A stretch of DNA of 64,000 nt from Rhodococcus qingshengii JCM 15477 (GCF_023221595.1 NZ_CP096563.1:1470501-1534500), one strand, 5' to 3'. Shown: positions 30,943 through 40,405, counted from the stretch's first letter. Made by a program: numbers and translations. The notes: generated by a model not told the origin, from the letters alone.

Positions 30943-32103
30943 GTGGATTCGCAAGCAATCTCTCTGGTCCGGTCGAGCTTCAAATCCGTCGCTGCGGTAG
31001 AAGATGGTCCGGAACGGCTCGCCCGTACCTTCTATTCGATCCTGTTCGCTCGATCGCCCGAAACCCGGGAGTTCTTTCCGGCAGCGATGGATGTGCAGCG
31101 TGACCGGCTTGTCAGCGCTATCGCTCACGTCGTCGAACGCCTCGACGAGTCCGACGCGATACTCGAGTACCTCGCACAGCTCGGCCGCGATCACCGTAAG
31201 TACGGCGTCACCGACGGGCACTACACGGCAGTCGGCAATGCCTTGATCGAAGCACTCGAGACCTTCGGTGGCGCCGAAATGTGGACCGACGAGGTCGACA
31301 GCGCGTGGCGTAACGCGCTCGCGATCATCTCGGCGGCGATGATGGATGCCGCCAACGCGGAAGACGGTCCGCCCGCGTGGTGTGCCACGGTCATCGAATG
31401 CCGCCCGGTCATCAAGGGCGTCGCCGTCGTGCGGCTGCAACTCGACCAGACGATGGAGTACCGCGCCGGTCAGTACGTCAGCGTGCAGGTCGCCGCGAGG
31501 CCACGGATGTGGCGCTACCTCTCTCCGGCCACGCCGTACGACGGGACCGGAATCCTCGAGTTCCACATCCGCCAGGTCACCGGCGGGTGGGTCAGCCCGG
31601 TCATGGTGAACCAGACCGCTGTCGGTGACACCTGGGTGGTCGGTTCGCCCATCGGCGCCTTGGGGATTCCGGAGAACTCCAAGGACCTTTTGATGATCGC
31701 GTCGGGAACAGGTGTCGCGCCTCTTCGCGCTCAGATCCTCGAACTGATCCGACGCGGCAACACTCGCAAGGTCCAACTGTTCTACTCCGGACAGCATCCG
31801 TGCGATCTCTACGACCTTCCGCATCTGTGGAAGCTGGCCGAGAAGTACCCGTGGCTCACGATCATCCCGGTCTCCGAAGAAGACGAGAATCCGTGGTGGC
31901 ACACCGAAGCGGAGCCACTGCCGCCGATCGGCATGAAGCGGCGCATCGTCGGCAAGGTCGGTAAGGTCGTGACCTCGTTCGGGGACTGGGCGGGCTACGA
32001 CATTCAGGTCGTCGGCAGCGAATCCATGGTCAACAGCACCAAATTCAGGCTTCGCGCAGTGGGCATCGACGTCGATACCGTTCGCAACGACCCGACGTAC
32101 TGA
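30943..32103 (+). CDS. Flavohemoglobin (globin plus FAD/NAD reductase), divergent from NOS
   Basis: The protein is 386 aa from the GTG at 30943, chosen because GAGG lies 6 bases upstream; it directly abuts the ATG at 30937, which is too close. The globin domain (residues 1-140) shows Tyr31 at the B10 position (RTFYSILF) and a proximal His84 in LGRDHRKYG. An FAD domain (about 150-250, YRAGQYVSVQV) and an NAD domain (ASGTGVAPLRA) follow. The usual FAD motif RxYS reads RYLS, so the flavin-stacking Tyr is replaced. Flavohemoglobins convert NO and oxygen to nitrate, or act as peroxide or D-lactate-linked enzymes in type II forms. Placement opposite NOS suggests control of NO levels. Confidence 0.88.
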   Translation: MDSQAISLVRSSFKSVAAVEDGPERLARTFYSILFARSPETREFFPAAMDVQRDRLVSAIAHVVERLDESDAILEYLAQLGRDHRKYGVTDGHYTAVGNALIEALETFGGAEMWTDEVDSAWRNALAIISAAMMDAANAEDGPPAWCATVIECRPVIKGVAVVRLQLDQTMEYRAGQYVSVQVAARPRMWRYLSPATPYDGTGILEFHIRQVTGGWVSPVMVNQTAVGDTWVVGSPIGALGIPENSKDLLMIASGTGVAPLRAQILELIRRGNTRKVQLFYSGQHPCDLYDLPHLWKLAEKYPWLTIIPVSEEDENPWWHTEAEPLPPIGMKRRIVGKVGKVVTSFGDWAGYDIQVVGSESMVNSTKFRLRAVGIDVDTVRNDPTY

Positions 32104-32106
32104 CCG

Positions 32107-32853
32107 TCAGTACGGATCGAACTGAATGACCTCGGCCGGCGTTCCGGCCTCGATCAATCGATCACGCGTCGACCGAACCATGGCCGCCGATCCGCACACC
32201 AGGACCTGATGTTCGGTGAACGCACCGTACGACGCGACGACGTCGGCGAGCGTGCCTTCGATGAGATGATCGTCGCCGAATCCGATGTCGACGTTCAACC
32301 GGTCGAACCATCCGTCGGGCGGGCCGCCGTCGGAGAGATCTTCGACGACAGGAATGGGCTGCAACCACGGAAACTGGTCGGCGAGCAGCCACAGCATGTC
32401 CGCAGCGTAGAGATCACGAAGCGTTCGGCCACCGAAGAAGAGGTACACCTGCGGCGGGTTCGGGGTCTGAGCCAGATCGAGAATGATCGACCGGAGTGGG
32501 GCCAAACCGGTTCCGCCCGCGACCATGATGACGGTGGGGCCGTTCTCGTCGACGGACAGGTTGCCGCGCGGGTCGAGGATCTGCCAGACGTCACCAGGCT
32601 GGGTGTCCTTGACTATCGAACCGCTGACCCAACCACCGGGAACCGTCTTGACGTGAAACTCCAACTTCCCGTCGTGTGAGGGAGGCAGTGCGGGGGAGAG
32701 TCGACGGAGCAACCGCGAATTCTGCGGGACGCTGACGTCGACGTACTGGCCCGGTCGGAACGGGACGACGTCGCCGACAAGACGAACAACCGCCAGATCC
32801 TCACGGAGACGGTGATGTTCGACGACTGTGCTCGACCAGGTTCGCTGGGCCAT
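32107..32853 (-). CDS. Stand-alone FAD/NAD(P)-binding reductase resembling a flavohemoglobin reductase half
   Basis: The protein is 248 aa from the ATG at 32853 with an ideal AGGAG 7 bases upstream. It contains only the ferredoxin-NADP reductase-type module: FRPGQYVDVSV, RRLSPALP in place of RxYS, GGWVSGSIV, AGGTGLAPLRS for NAD, and a C-terminal QVLVCGSAAMVRSTRDRL. It aligns in layout with the reductase halves of both neighbouring flavohemoglobins but has no globin and no iron-sulphur Cys motif. It lies 16 bp after the flavohemoglobin gene at 32870-34048 and is probably co-transcribed. It may reduce NOS, which lacks its own reductase (inference). Confidence 0.85.
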   Translation of the reverse strand: MAQRTWSSTVVEHHRLREDLAVVRLVGDVVPFRPGQYVDVSVPQNSRLLRRLSPALPPSHDGKLEFHVKTVPGGWVSGSIVKDTQPGDVWQILDPRGNLSVDENGPTVIMVAGGTGLAPLRSIILDLAQTPNPPQVYLFFGGRTLRDLYAADMLWLLADQFPWLQPIPVVEDLSDGGPPDGWFDRLNVDIGFGDDHLIEGTLADVVASYGAFTEHQVLVCGSAAMVRSTRDRLIEAGTPAEVIQFDPY

Positions 32854-32869
32854 GAAAGTTCTCCTGTAG

Positions 32870-34048
32870 TCAGTAGAGCGGGTCGTGCCGGATCTGGTCG
32901 AGCGGAGTTCCGCCGGCACGCAAGGCGTAGACGGTTGTCTTGATCATCGACGGTGACCCCGAGATCTGCACCTGACGGTCGGCCCACGAACCGAACTGCG
33001 CGACCACTTTTCCGATCGGTCCGATCAGCCGGCTGTGCATTCCGAACGGTGGTTCGAGCACCGGTCCGTTGTGCCACCAAGGGTTTTCGGGTTCTTCGGA
33101 AACCGGCACGACGGTCAACCACGGGTTGCTGAGCGAGATGTGCCAGAGGGTTTCGAGGTCGTACAGATCGCAGGGATAGCGGCCGCCGACGAACAGGTGC
33201 ACGCGCGGGTTGTGCGCGCGTTGAGACATTTCCATCACCTGTGCCCGCAGTGGAGCGATACCGGTGCCGGACCCGATCATGAGAACGTCACGGTCGCTGG
33301 TGAAGTCGACCTCGAGGCCGCCGAGGGGAGTGGACATGACCCAGCGGTCACCGACGTTGGTTTCGCTGACGATCGCGGGGCTGACCCATCCTCCCGACAC
33401 CTTGCGGATGTGGAACTCGAGCTGACCGAAAGGGTTGGTCGGAATCGCCGGTGAGTAATACCGCCACATTTTCGGGCGCTGGGGAATCTGAACACCTACG
33501 TATTGCCCCGCCCCGTACGGAATGGGTGGGTCGGCTTCGAGGCGAACAATCGCCAGATCGTCGAGGACTCGTTCGTGGCTGACCACGGTTGCGCCCCAGA
33601 GCGCCGGGGTCGTATCGGATTCGGCGCCGTCGGCCATCGTGCCGACGACGAGGTCGGTGAACTGAGACCAGGCCTCGTCCAGCTCCGGCGTCCACTTGTA
33701 GCGGCTGTGCGCGCTCGTGCCGTACATCGACCGAACCGCGCGCTTCAGAGCGACGCCGGCGGCCTCGTAGTGCTCACGCTCGACGCCGTAGCGACGGTGG
33801 TCGCGGCCGAGTTGGGTGAGGAACTTCCGGATTCGGCGATGCTGGGGCAGATTCTTCACGACGAACTCGATGGCTCTGAAGAAACGGTGGCCCTGCGATT
33901 CCATCCCGGCGGGGAACAATGAGCGGTACAGAGGATGTTCCGCAAAGAGGCCGGTGTAGAACACTGCCGAGAAGTGCGCACGGCTCTCTTCGTCGTCGGT
34001 CAGAGAATCGAGGCTGGATTGCAGACGGGCGATCACTGTCGGATCCAA
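32870..34048 (-). CDS. Flavohemoglobin, probable type II (Rv0385-like), next to clpB
   Basis: The protein is about 392 aa from the TTG at 34048, which follows AAAGGGGG at 5 bases; the frame continues to a TTG at 34087. Globin features: Tyr at B10 in HFSAVFYTGLF and the proximal His in LGRDHRRYG. The reductase part has YGAGQYVGVQI, an intact RYYSPAIP (RxYS), GSGTGIAPLRA and a C-terminal VQISGSPSMIKTT. The order flavohemoglobin then divergent clpB matches what I remember of Rv0385-Rv0384c in M. tuberculosis, which suggests this is the ancestral, conserved copy and the one at 30943 the accessory copy. It is in one operon with the stand-alone reductase. Confidence 0.85.
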   Translation of the reverse strand: MDPTVIARLQSSLDSLTDDEESRAHFSAVFYTGLFAEHPLYRSLFPAGMESQGHRFFRAIEFVVKNLPQHRRIRKFLTQLGRDHRRYGVEREHYEAAGVALKRAVRSMYGTSAHSRYKWTPELDEAWSQFTDLVVGTMADGAESDTTPALWGATVVSHERVLDDLAIVRLEADPPIPYGAGQYVGVQIPQRPKMWRYYSPAIPTNPFGQLEFHIRKVSGGWVSPAIVSETNVGDRWVMSTPLGGLEVDFTSDRDVLMIGSGTGIAPLRAQVMEMSQRAHNPRVHLFVGGRYPCDLYDLETLWHISLSNPWLTVVPVSEEPENPWWHNGPVLEPPFGMHSRLIGPIGKVVAQFGSWADRQVQISGSPSMIKTTVYALRAGGTPLDQIRHDPLY

Positions 34049-34143
34049 TCCATCCCCCTTTCGCACCAGCTGCAACTCTCGCCACAATTCTAGTACGGCT
34101 GAAAATGTGACCTACGAAACCAACTCGGCCTGGCGAAAACAAA

Positions 34144-34164
34144 CTTGAGCGGAATAGACTCAAG
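34144..34164. promoter_or_regulatory. HAIR operator (HspR-binding inverted repeat) upstream of clpB
   Basis: CTTGAGC-GGAATAG-ACTCAAG matches the HspR consensus CTTGAGT-N7-ACTCAAG except for one base. Flanking AAA/TTT extends the arms to 9 bp (34141-34149 with 34159-34167). It is 84 bp upstream of the clpB GTG and also 96 bp from the flavohemoglobin start. Confidence 0.88.
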
Positions 34165-34248
34165 TTTGTCCGCGTTGAGCATATTGACACAGTCGCAATA
34201 CCAACCGGTCGCGGCTCTTCCCGTTCGACTTCGCCAGAAAGGTGACAA

Positions 34249-36801
34249 GTGGACTCGTTCACACCAACAACCAAGACCCAGGCTGCGATGACGGCTGCAC
34301 TGCAGTCGGCGTCGTCGGCGGGTAACCCCGATATCCGGCCTGCCCATCTGCTGGTCGCATTGCTCGACCAGACCGACGGCATCGCTGCCCCACTACTCAA
34401 AGCTGTAGGCGTCGACCCCACGGGCGTACACCGTGAAGCACAGGCAATCGTCGATCGCCTGCCCAAGACAACCGGCGCAAGCTCCACCCCGCAACTCGGG
34501 CGTGAGGCACTCGCGGCACTCACTGCTGCTCAGCACCTCGCCACCGAGATGGACGACGAATACGTCTCCACCGAGCACGTCCTCTACGGACTGGCCGGCG
34601 GGGACTCCGACGTCGCACAGTTGCTCGTACGTCATGGCGCTACCCAGGACGCATTGCGTGAAGCCTTCACCACCGTCCGCGGCAGCGCTCGCGTCACCAG
34701 CCCGGAGCCCGAAGGCACCTACCAAGCGCTGGAAAAGTACTCCACCGACCTCACCGAAGCTGCACGTAGCGGCAAGCTCGACCCGGTGATCGGTCGCGAC
34801 ACCGAGATTCGCCGTGTCGTGCAGGTGCTCTCGCGTCGTACCAAGAACAACCCGGTACTCATCGGTGAGCCCGGCGTCGGCAAGACCGCGATCGTGGAGG
34901 GCCTTGCCCAACGCATCGTCGCGGGTGACGTCCCGGAATCGCTGCGAGGCAAGACCGTCGTGTCCCTGGATCTCGGGTCCATGGTCGCCGGTGCCAAGTT
35001 CCGCGGTGAATTCGAAGAACGCCTCAAGGCTGTCCTCGACGACATCAAGAACAGTGCCGGACAGGTCATCACCTTCATCGACGAGTTGCACACCATCGTC
35101 GGCGCCGGAGCCACCGGTGAATCCGCGATGGACGCAGGCAACATGATCAAGCCGATGCTCGCCCGTGGTGAGCTGCGGCTGGTCGGTGCGACCACACTCG
35201 AGGAGTACCGCAAGTACATCGAGAAGGACGCAGCACTCGAGCGTCGTTTCCAGCAGGTGCTCGTCGGTGAGCCCTCGGTCGAGGACACCATCGGTATCCT
35301 GCGCGGCCTCAAGGAGCGCTACGAGGTGCACCACGGCGTGCGCATCACCGACTCCGCGTTGGTGGCGGCTGCCGCGCTGTCGGACCGCTACATCACGTCG
35401 CGGTTCCTGCCGGACAAGGCCATCGACCTCGTGGACGAAGCCGCATCGCGACTTCGTATGGAGATCGACTCGCGTCCCGTCGAGATCGACGAGGTGGAAC
35501 GCACGGTTCGCCGACTCGAAATCGAAGAAGTGGCACTCGAGAAGGAAACCGACGACGCGTCCAAGGCTCGGCTCGAGAAGCTGCGTCAGGAACTCGCGGA
35601 CGACCGCGAAAAGCTCAATCAGCTCAGCACCCGCTGGCAGAACGAAAAGCAGGCCATCGACTCGGTGCGCGTGCTGAAGGAACAGCTCGAAACCCTGCGA
35701 GGAGAGTCCGAACGCGCTGAGCGTGACGGCGATCTGGGCAAGGCAGCCGAGTTGCGCTACGGCCGTATCCCGGCGCTCGAGAAGGAACTGGAAGAGGCAG
35801 CAGCCGCTTCCGGAGCTGCCTCCGACGGTGACGTGATGCTCAAGGAAGAGGTCGGGCCCGACGACGTCGCAGACGTGGTCGCAGCCTGGACCGGAATCCC
35901 CGCCGGCCGGATGATGGAAGGCGAAACCGAGAAGCTGCTCCGCATGGAGTCCGAACTCGGCAAGCGTGTCGTCGGCCAGACCGACGCCGTCGTCGCCGTC
36001 TCGGATGCGGTTCGCCGCGCCCGAGCAGGTGTCGCCGACCCCAATCGGCCCACCGGTTCGTTCCTGTTCCTCGGCCCGACCGGCGTCGGCAAGACGGAGC
36101 TCGCCAAAGCCTTGGCGGACTTTCTCTTCGACGACGAGCGCGCGATGATCCGCATCGACATGAGCGAATACGGTGAGAAGCACTCGGTGGCCCGACTCGT
36201 CGGTGCTCCTCCGGGATACGTCGGCTACGAAGCCGGTGGCCAGCTCACCGAAGCAGTTCGGCGACGCCCGTACTCGGTGGTCCTCTTCGACGAGGTCGAG
36301 AAGGCACACCCCGACGTGTTCGACGTCTTGCTCGCAGTGCTCGACGAAGGCCGACTGACCGACGGTCAAGGCCGCACGGTGGACTTCCGCAACACCATCC
36401 TGATCCTGACCTCCAACCTGGGATCCGGTGGCACGCGGGAGCAGGTCATGGATGCGGTACGCCACGCGTTCAAGCCGGAGTTCATCAACCGTCTCGACGA
36501 CGTGGTCATCTTCGACTCGCTCTCCGAGGAGCAGTTGGAGCACATCGTGGACATCCAACTGGAGCAGTTGCAGAAGCGTCTGGCTGCGCGTCGTCTCACC
36601 CTCGAGGTGAACGGTGCGGCTCGGATGTGGCTCGCAGTGCGCGGCTACGACCCGCTGTACGGCGCTCGGCCATTGCGTCGACTCGTTCAGCAGTCGATCG
36701 GCGACCAGCTCGCCAAGCTGCTCCTGGCCGGCAAGGTCCAGGACGGCGACACCGTGCACGTCGGTGTCAGCGAGGACGCGGATCAGTTGGTTCTCTCCTG
36801 A
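34249..36801 (+). CDS. clpB: ATP-dependent chaperone ClpB
   Basis: The protein is 850 aa from the GTG at 34249 (AAAGGTG upstream). An N-terminal Clp repeat domain (residues 1-150) is followed by AAA-1 with Walker A GEPGVGKT (206-213), a coiled-coil M-domain (about 405-525, Glu/Lys/Arg-rich, [18 protein letters not shown]) and AAA-2 with GPTGVGKT (609-616). The C-terminal small domain ends [19 protein letters not shown]. The M-domain identifies ClpB rather than ClpA/C. With DnaK it disaggregates heat-damaged proteins in the cytoplasm. A HAIR element upstream indicates repression by HspR and induction by heat. A hairpin terminator follows. Confidence 0.97.
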   Translation: MDSFTPTTKTQAAMTAALQSASSAGNPDIRPAHLLVALLDQTDGIAAPLLKAVGVDPTGVHREAQAIVDRLPKTTGASSTPQLGREALAALTAAQHLATEMDDEYVSTEHVLYGLAGGDSDVAQLLVRHGATQDALREAFTTVRGSARVTSPEPEGTYQALEKYSTDLTEAARSGKLDPVIGRDTEIRRVVQVLSRRTKNNPVLIGEPGVGKTAIVEGLAQRIVAGDVPESLRGKTVVSLDLGSMVAGAKFRGEFEERLKAVLDDIKNSAGQVITFIDELHTIVGAGATGESAMDAGNMIKPMLARGELRLVGATTLEEYRKYIEKDAALERRFQQVLVGEPSVEDTIGILRGLKERYEVHHGVRITDSALVAAAALSDRYITSRFLPDKAIDLVDEAASRLRMEIDSRPVEIDEVERTVRRLEIEEVALEKETDDASKARLEKLRQELADDREKLNQLSTRWQNEKQAIDSVRVLKEQLETLRGESERAERDGDLGKAAELRYGRIPALEKELEEAAAASGAASDGDVMLKEEVGPDDVADVVAAWTGIPAGRMMEGETEKLLRMESELGKRVVGQTDAVVAVSDAVRRARAGVADPNRPTGSFLFLGPTGVGKTELAKALADFLFDDERAMIRIDMSEYGEKHSVARLVGAPPGYVGYEAGGQLTEAVRRRPYSVVLFDEVEKAHPDVFDVLLAVLDEGRLTDGQGRTVDFRNTILILTSNLGSGGTREQVMDAVRHAFKPEFINRLDDVVIFDSLSEEQLEHIVDIQLEQLQKRLAARRLTLEVNGAARMWLAVRGYDPLYGARPLRRLVQQSIGDQLAKLLLAGKVQDGDTVHVGVSEDADQLVLS

Positions 36802-36813
36802 TTCGGTAAGCGG

Positions 36814-36849
36814 AATGCCCCGTCGATCCACTTGGATCGGCGGGGCATT
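36814..36849 (+). terminator. Terminator after clpB
   Basis: A 17-bp stem (36814-36830 with 36833-36849, one G-T pair) starts 12 bases after the clpB stop and is followed by CGCATTTTGTT. Confidence 0.8.
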
Positions 36850-36959
36850 CGCATTTTGTTCTACCCTGGATGGCTGGATGCTCGAACCGGGGACGAGTGC
36901 ACCCGCGCCTCTCCGAACGACTTCGACGCTCTTTCGTCCCAACCGAAGGTGAGCCAGGC

Positions 36960-37931
36960 ATGACCGATCAGAACGATCCGCGTAACTCGGGTGGGCCGCG
37001 CCGTGAGGATCCCGAGGCCACCGAGGTGTGGGGGCGTACGCCCGACCAGCCGACGGAGCAGTACGGGACGGTGTCCGGCCAGAATCCGAACCAGCCGACG
37101 GAGTATTTCGGTCAGCAGCCGGGGGCACAGCAGTATCCGGGGGCACAGCAGTATCCCTACGGCGGACCGGATCAGAACACGGAGTACTTGGGGCAGCAGG
37201 GGCAGCAGCCGAATCCCACTCAGGCGTTCCCTGCCTACAACCCGCAGTTCGATCCGCAGGCGCCGCCGCCTGGTGCGACGCAGGCCTATCCGCCGTACAC
37301 CGCTCAGCAGTACGGGAACCCGGATCAGTACGGGAACACGCAGCAGTACGGAAATACACAGCAGTATCCGGTTGCCGGTGGTGGCGGTGGAGTTCCGCCG
37401 GAACAGCCGTTCATCGACGATGGATCGTCGGGCGGCGGTAAGAAGCGCAAGCTCGCGACGTGGGTGGCCGCCGGTGTGGTCGGGATCCTGGTCGCCGTGA
37501 TCGCGATCATCGCGTTCTCGGCGTTCGGCTCGAACGACAAGGGCACCCAGACCGCTTTCGTTCCCCCGACCACCACGACGCAGGCGCCGACCACGACACC
37601 GCCGAAGGCCAGCACCACGGCGCCGACTCCGACGACGGATTCTCCGCTCAGCCAGCTTCCAGGCGGGCTCGGCGAAGTCATCGGTGACGCCGGGGGAGCC
37701 GTCGGCACCGTGAAGTCGAACGACGGCGGCACGTTGGTCATCGATTCGATCGGGGGTTCGCAGGTGACGATTCTGACCACAGCGGACACCACGCTCATCG
37801 CGCTCAACCGCGCCACCATCGCCGATCTGCAACCGGGAGACAACATCGTCGTCGACGGCACGCCGGTGGAGAACGGCACGATGACCGCCAACACGATTCT
37901 GAGTACGTCGCTGCCGAAGTTCGGCAACTGA
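36960..37931 (+). CDS. Membrane-anchored protein with Gln/Pro-rich cytoplasmic arm and DUF5666-like extracellular domain
   Basis: The protein is 323 aa from the ATG at 36960. Residues 1-155 are low-complexity, with repeated QQY/PTE/QPT motifs (TEQYG, TEYFG, TEYLG, NTQQYG), a style common in actinobacterial membrane and kinase-regulated proteins. KKRK precedes one transmembrane helix (about 162-187, LATWVAAGVVGILVAVIAIIAF). A Thr/Pro linker and a C-terminal small beta domain (GTVKSNDGGTLVIDS ... TIADLQPGDNIVVDGTPV) resemble DUF5666/OB-type modules. It lies between clpB and the Rv0383c-like gene. No function is known; the Thr-rich TE repeats might be phosphorylation or FHA-binding sites. Confidence 0.75.
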   Translation: MTDQNDPRNSGGPRREDPEATEVWGRTPDQPTEQYGTVSGQNPNQPTEYFGQQPGAQQYPGAQQYPYGGPDQNTEYLGQQGQQPNPTQAFPAYNPQFDPQAPPPGATQAYPPYTAQQYGNPDQYGNTQQYGNTQQYPVAGGGGGVPPEQPFIDDGSSGGGKKRKLATWVAAGVVGILVAVIAIIAFSAFGSNDKGTQTAFVPPTTTTQAPTTTPPKASTTAPTPTTDSPLSQLPGGLGEVIGDAGGAVGTVKSNDGGTLVIDSIGGSQVTILTTADTTLIALNRATIADLQPGDNIVVDGTPVENGTMTANTILSTSLPKFGN

Positions 37932-38008
37932 GTCGTTCACGACACATCGGGCGAGTCCACCAGGGTGTCGCGGGAGGTTGAGGCCGCGAGTCGCTACCCT
38001 GGAGGGTG

Positions 38009-38905
38009 ATGACTGGAATGTGGTTCGGACTGGCAGCAATTGCACTCGCAGGCGCGGGTGCGCTTCTGTACGTCGACAGGACGAGGCGAGATCAATCCGG
38101 GCGAGTGCGTCAGATCTGGGCCAAGGCGCAGGGTTACACGTACACGGCCACTGACGATCAGCTGGCAGGCGAATGGCACCGCGCGGTCATGGCCAAGCAG
38201 GACTACCTCACTGCTACCGACGTCGTCCGCGGCCGCCGTCGCGGAGAGCAGTTCGTGCTGTTCGACCTGGAGGAGACCGCAACCATCGTGGCTGTTCGCC
38301 GCGAGATCGGGTCGGACGTCGACATCGATCTTCGGTTGAAGTCGACGGCTCCGCCCAAGGACGGCGACCTGAACCTGTTGGGTGCGATCGGTTCACGAGT
38401 CGTCTTCGCGACCGATCTCGAGATCGCACGTCGTGTCTGTGATCAGCGCATGGTGGCGTTCACCGAATCGGTTCCGCCGTCGATCAGCATGCTGTGGAGC
38501 GAAGGGCAGTGGACGCTCGGTTCGCTTCCGGTGACCAGTAACGGCCGGGACTGGGACGCGGCAATCGAGTCGGTTGCGCGCCTGTCCGGCATTCTGCATG
38601 TCCTGCCTCCCGTCACCGATCCCAACGAACTCGAGGTCGATCACGATCCGAGCCGCCCGCGGCCGGGCGCCGAGAAGTCTCGCCCAACTCCGGATCCGGT
38701 AGAACAGCCCCGTTCGCGTCAAGAGCAGCCGCCCCGTGACGCTCCGCCGCGTGAATTTGCCCCGCGTGAGTCCGCACCGCGTGAGCCCGCACCGCGGGAA
38801 TCTGCGCCACGTCCGGATCAATCGCTGCGCAAGCCCGAGGCGGCTGACAAGCCGGCTCAGCGCCCGGCGTCGCAGCGCTCGGGCACAATTCGCCCGGTCG
38901 ACTGA
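38009..38905 (+). CDS. Conserved membrane-anchored hypothetical protein (Rv0383c-like position)
   Basis: The protein is about 298 aa from the ATG at 38009; GGAGG is close upstream and a later ATG at 38018 is possible. Residues 4-21 form one N-terminal membrane helix (MWFGLAAIALAGAGALLYVD). A folded domain of about 170 residues follows (GYTYTATDDQLAGEWHRAV, RGEQFVLFDLEETATIVAV, SISMLWSEGQWTLGSLPV). The C-terminal tail from about 210 is Pro/Arg/Glu-rich with tandem PPRE/APRESAPRE repeats. The position between clpB and pyrE corresponds to Rv0383c of M. tuberculosis as I recall it. The function is unknown; the domain probably lies outside the membrane or at the inner face. Confidence 0.7.
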   Translation: MTGMWFGLAAIALAGAGALLYVDRTRRDQSGRVRQIWAKAQGYTYTATDDQLAGEWHRAVMAKQDYLTATDVVRGRRRGEQFVLFDLEETATIVAVRREIGSDVDIDLRLKSTAPPKDGDLNLLGAIGSRVVFATDLEIARRVCDQRMVAFTESVPPSISMLWSEGQWTLGSLPVTSNGRDWDAAIESVARLSGILHVLPPVTDPNELEVDHDPSRPRPGAEKSRPTPDPVEQPRSRQEQPPRDAPPREFAPRESAPREPAPRESAPRPDQSLRKPEAADKPAQRPASQRSGTIRPVD

Positions 38906-38951
38906 CCTTTAAGGTTCCCGTCCAGGCGCGATAACCACTAGCGTGGCCGGT

Positions 38952-39752
38952 ATGTCGACTTCCCACTCGGATCGCCCTGTGCGTCCCGTTGCCCTGGTGA
39001 CCGGACCCACCTCTGGTCTCGGCGCCGGTTTCGCCAAGAAATACGCCTCCCTCGGATACGACCTGGTTCTCGTCGCACGTGACGAGGTCAGATTGCACGA
39101 CCTCGCGTCCGAGTTGAAGACGATGTTCGGCACCGAGTCGGAGATTCTGGTTGCCGATCTCGCATCGGAGGCCGGACGCGACACGGTCGCGCTTCGTTTG
39201 GAGAAGGGCGTCGAGGTGTTGGTGAACAACGCCGGATTCGGTACCTCCGGCGAGTTCTGGACCGCCGATCCGGCGCTCCTTCAGTCTCAACTCGACGTCA
39301 ACGTCACCGCCGTGATGCGGCTGACCCGTGCGGCGCTGCCCAGCATGATCGCGTCGGCGCACGGAACGATTGTCAACGTGGCGAGCGTCGCGGGCCTGCT
39401 GTCCGGGCGGGGTTCGACGTATTCGGCAAGCAAGGCCTATGTCATCTCGTTCACCGAAGGGCTGTCCGGCGGGTTGGCCGGGACGGGAGTGCGCGTGCAG
39501 GCGCTGTGCCCGGGCTTCATTCGCACCGAGTTCCACGAGCGCGCGGGCATCGAGATGTCCACGATCCCCAAGCCGATGTGGCTGAGCGTCGACCAGGTGG
39601 TTGCGGCGTCGATGAAGGATCTCGGTGACGACAAGGTCATCAGTATTCCGGGATTCCAGTACAAGGTCCTCACGACGGCCGGGCGTCTCGTTCCCAAGGG
39701 GCTGGTTCGCCGGCTGACCAACATCGTCGGACGAGGCCGCGGGCGGACGTAG
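38952..39752 (+). CDS. SDR-family oxidoreductase (YqjQ/DltE-like)
   Basis: The protein is 266 aa from the ATG at 38952; a GTG at 38943 is possible. It is a classical SDR with TGPTSGLG for the cofactor, NNAG, Ser in NVASVAG and Tyr-x3-Lys in YSASKAY. The substrate is unknown. NADP preference is suggested by VLVARDEVRL (Arg after the acidic-loop position). It lies between the Rv0383c-like and pyrE genes. A 24-bp tandem duplication covers its stop codon. Confidence 0.85.
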   Translation: MSTSHSDRPVRPVALVTGPTSGLGAGFAKKYASLGYDLVLVARDEVRLHDLASELKTMFGTESEILVADLASEAGRDTVALRLEKGVEVLVNNAGFGTSGEFWTADPALLQSQLDVNVTAVMRLTRAALPSMIASAHGTIVNVASVAGLLSGRGSTYSASKAYVISFTEGLSGGLAGTGVRVQALCPGFIRTEFHERAGIEMSTIPKPMWLSVDQVVAASMKDLGDDKVISIPGFQYKVLTTAGRLVPKGLVRRLTNIVGRGRGRT

Positions 39753-39794
39753 CCCAGAGGCGGAAGCCGGACGTGGCCCAGAGGCAGAAGCCGA
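39747..39794. repeat. 24-bp tandem duplication across the SDR stop codon
   Basis: Two copies (39747-39770 and 39771-39794) differ at 3 of 24 positions. The TAG stop (39750-39752) lies in the first copy and is TGG in the second. The second copy ends 32 bp upstream of pyrE. Confidence 0.75.
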
Positions 39795-39826
39795 ACACAA
39801 GGCAGTGGTCGGTAGGCTGAGCACTC

Positions 39827-40360
39827 ATGAGCGATCGTGAGGATTTGGCTGCGCTGGTGCGCGAATTGGCTGTTGTACACGGAAAGGTGACGTTGTCCTC
39901 GGGCAAGGAAGCCGATTACTACGTCGACCTTCGCCGCGCGACACTTCACCACAAGGCAGCGCCGCTGATCGGCTCGCTGCTGCGTGAACTGGTCGCGGAC
40001 TGGGATTTCGACGCCGTCGGCGGTTTGACGATGGGCGCCGATCCGGTTGCCATGGCGGTGATGCACGCTCCCGGCCGACCGATCGATGCGTTTGTCGTCC
40101 GCAAGGCTGCGAAGGCCCACGGGATGCAGCGCCAGATCGAGGGCCCGGACATCGTCGGCAAGCGTGTCCTGGTTGTCGAGGACACGACCACGACGGGCAA
40201 TTCGCCGTTGACAGCAGTGAAGGCCCTGCGCGAGGCAGGGGCCACCGTGGTCGGAGTCGCTACGGTCGTAGATCGCGCCACGGGTGCGGATGCGGTGATC
40301 GGTGCCGAGGGCGTCGAGTACCGCTCGCTGCTGGGCCTGGAAGATCTGAACCTGAGCTGA
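39827..40360 (+). CDS. pyrE: Orotate phosphoribosyltransferase
   Basis: The 177-aa protein has the orotate-binding segment GKVTLSSGKEADYYVDLR and the PRPP-binding motif VLVVEDTTTTGNSPLTAV (residues about 116-133), which are diagnostic of PyrE. It transfers ribose-5-phosphate from PRPP to orotate in pyrimidine synthesis, giving OMP. It is monocistronic or the last gene of its unit: a convergent terminator follows. Its position after the clpB and Rv0383c-like genes matches the mycobacterial arrangement. Confidence 0.95.
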   Translation: MSDREDLAALVRELAVVHGKVTLSSGKEADYYVDLRRATLHHKAAPLIGSLLRELVADWDFDAVGGLTMGADPVAMAVMHAPGRPIDAFVVRKAAKAHGMQRQIEGPDIVGKRVLVVEDTTTTGNSPLTAVKALREAGATVVGVATVVDRATGADAVIGAEGVEYRSLLGLEDLNLS

Positions 40361-40365
40361 CGCCC

Positions 40366-40405
40366 GTGAGTGGTTAAGGAGTCCCTGCACTCCTCAACCA
40401 CTCAC
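40366..40405. terminator. Bidirectional terminator between pyrE and the MFS gene
   Basis: GTGAGTGGTTAAGGAGT (40366-40382) pairs with the complement at 40389-40405 except for one mismatch, with loop CCCTGC. It lies between convergent genes. Confidence 0.75.

Noticed and set aside
34393..37359. 988-aa open frame antisense to clpB
   Set aside because: It runs opposite the clearly functional clpB gene and past its terminator. It is His/Asp/Val-rich as expected for the complement of high-GC codons and has no ribosome site or recognisable domain.
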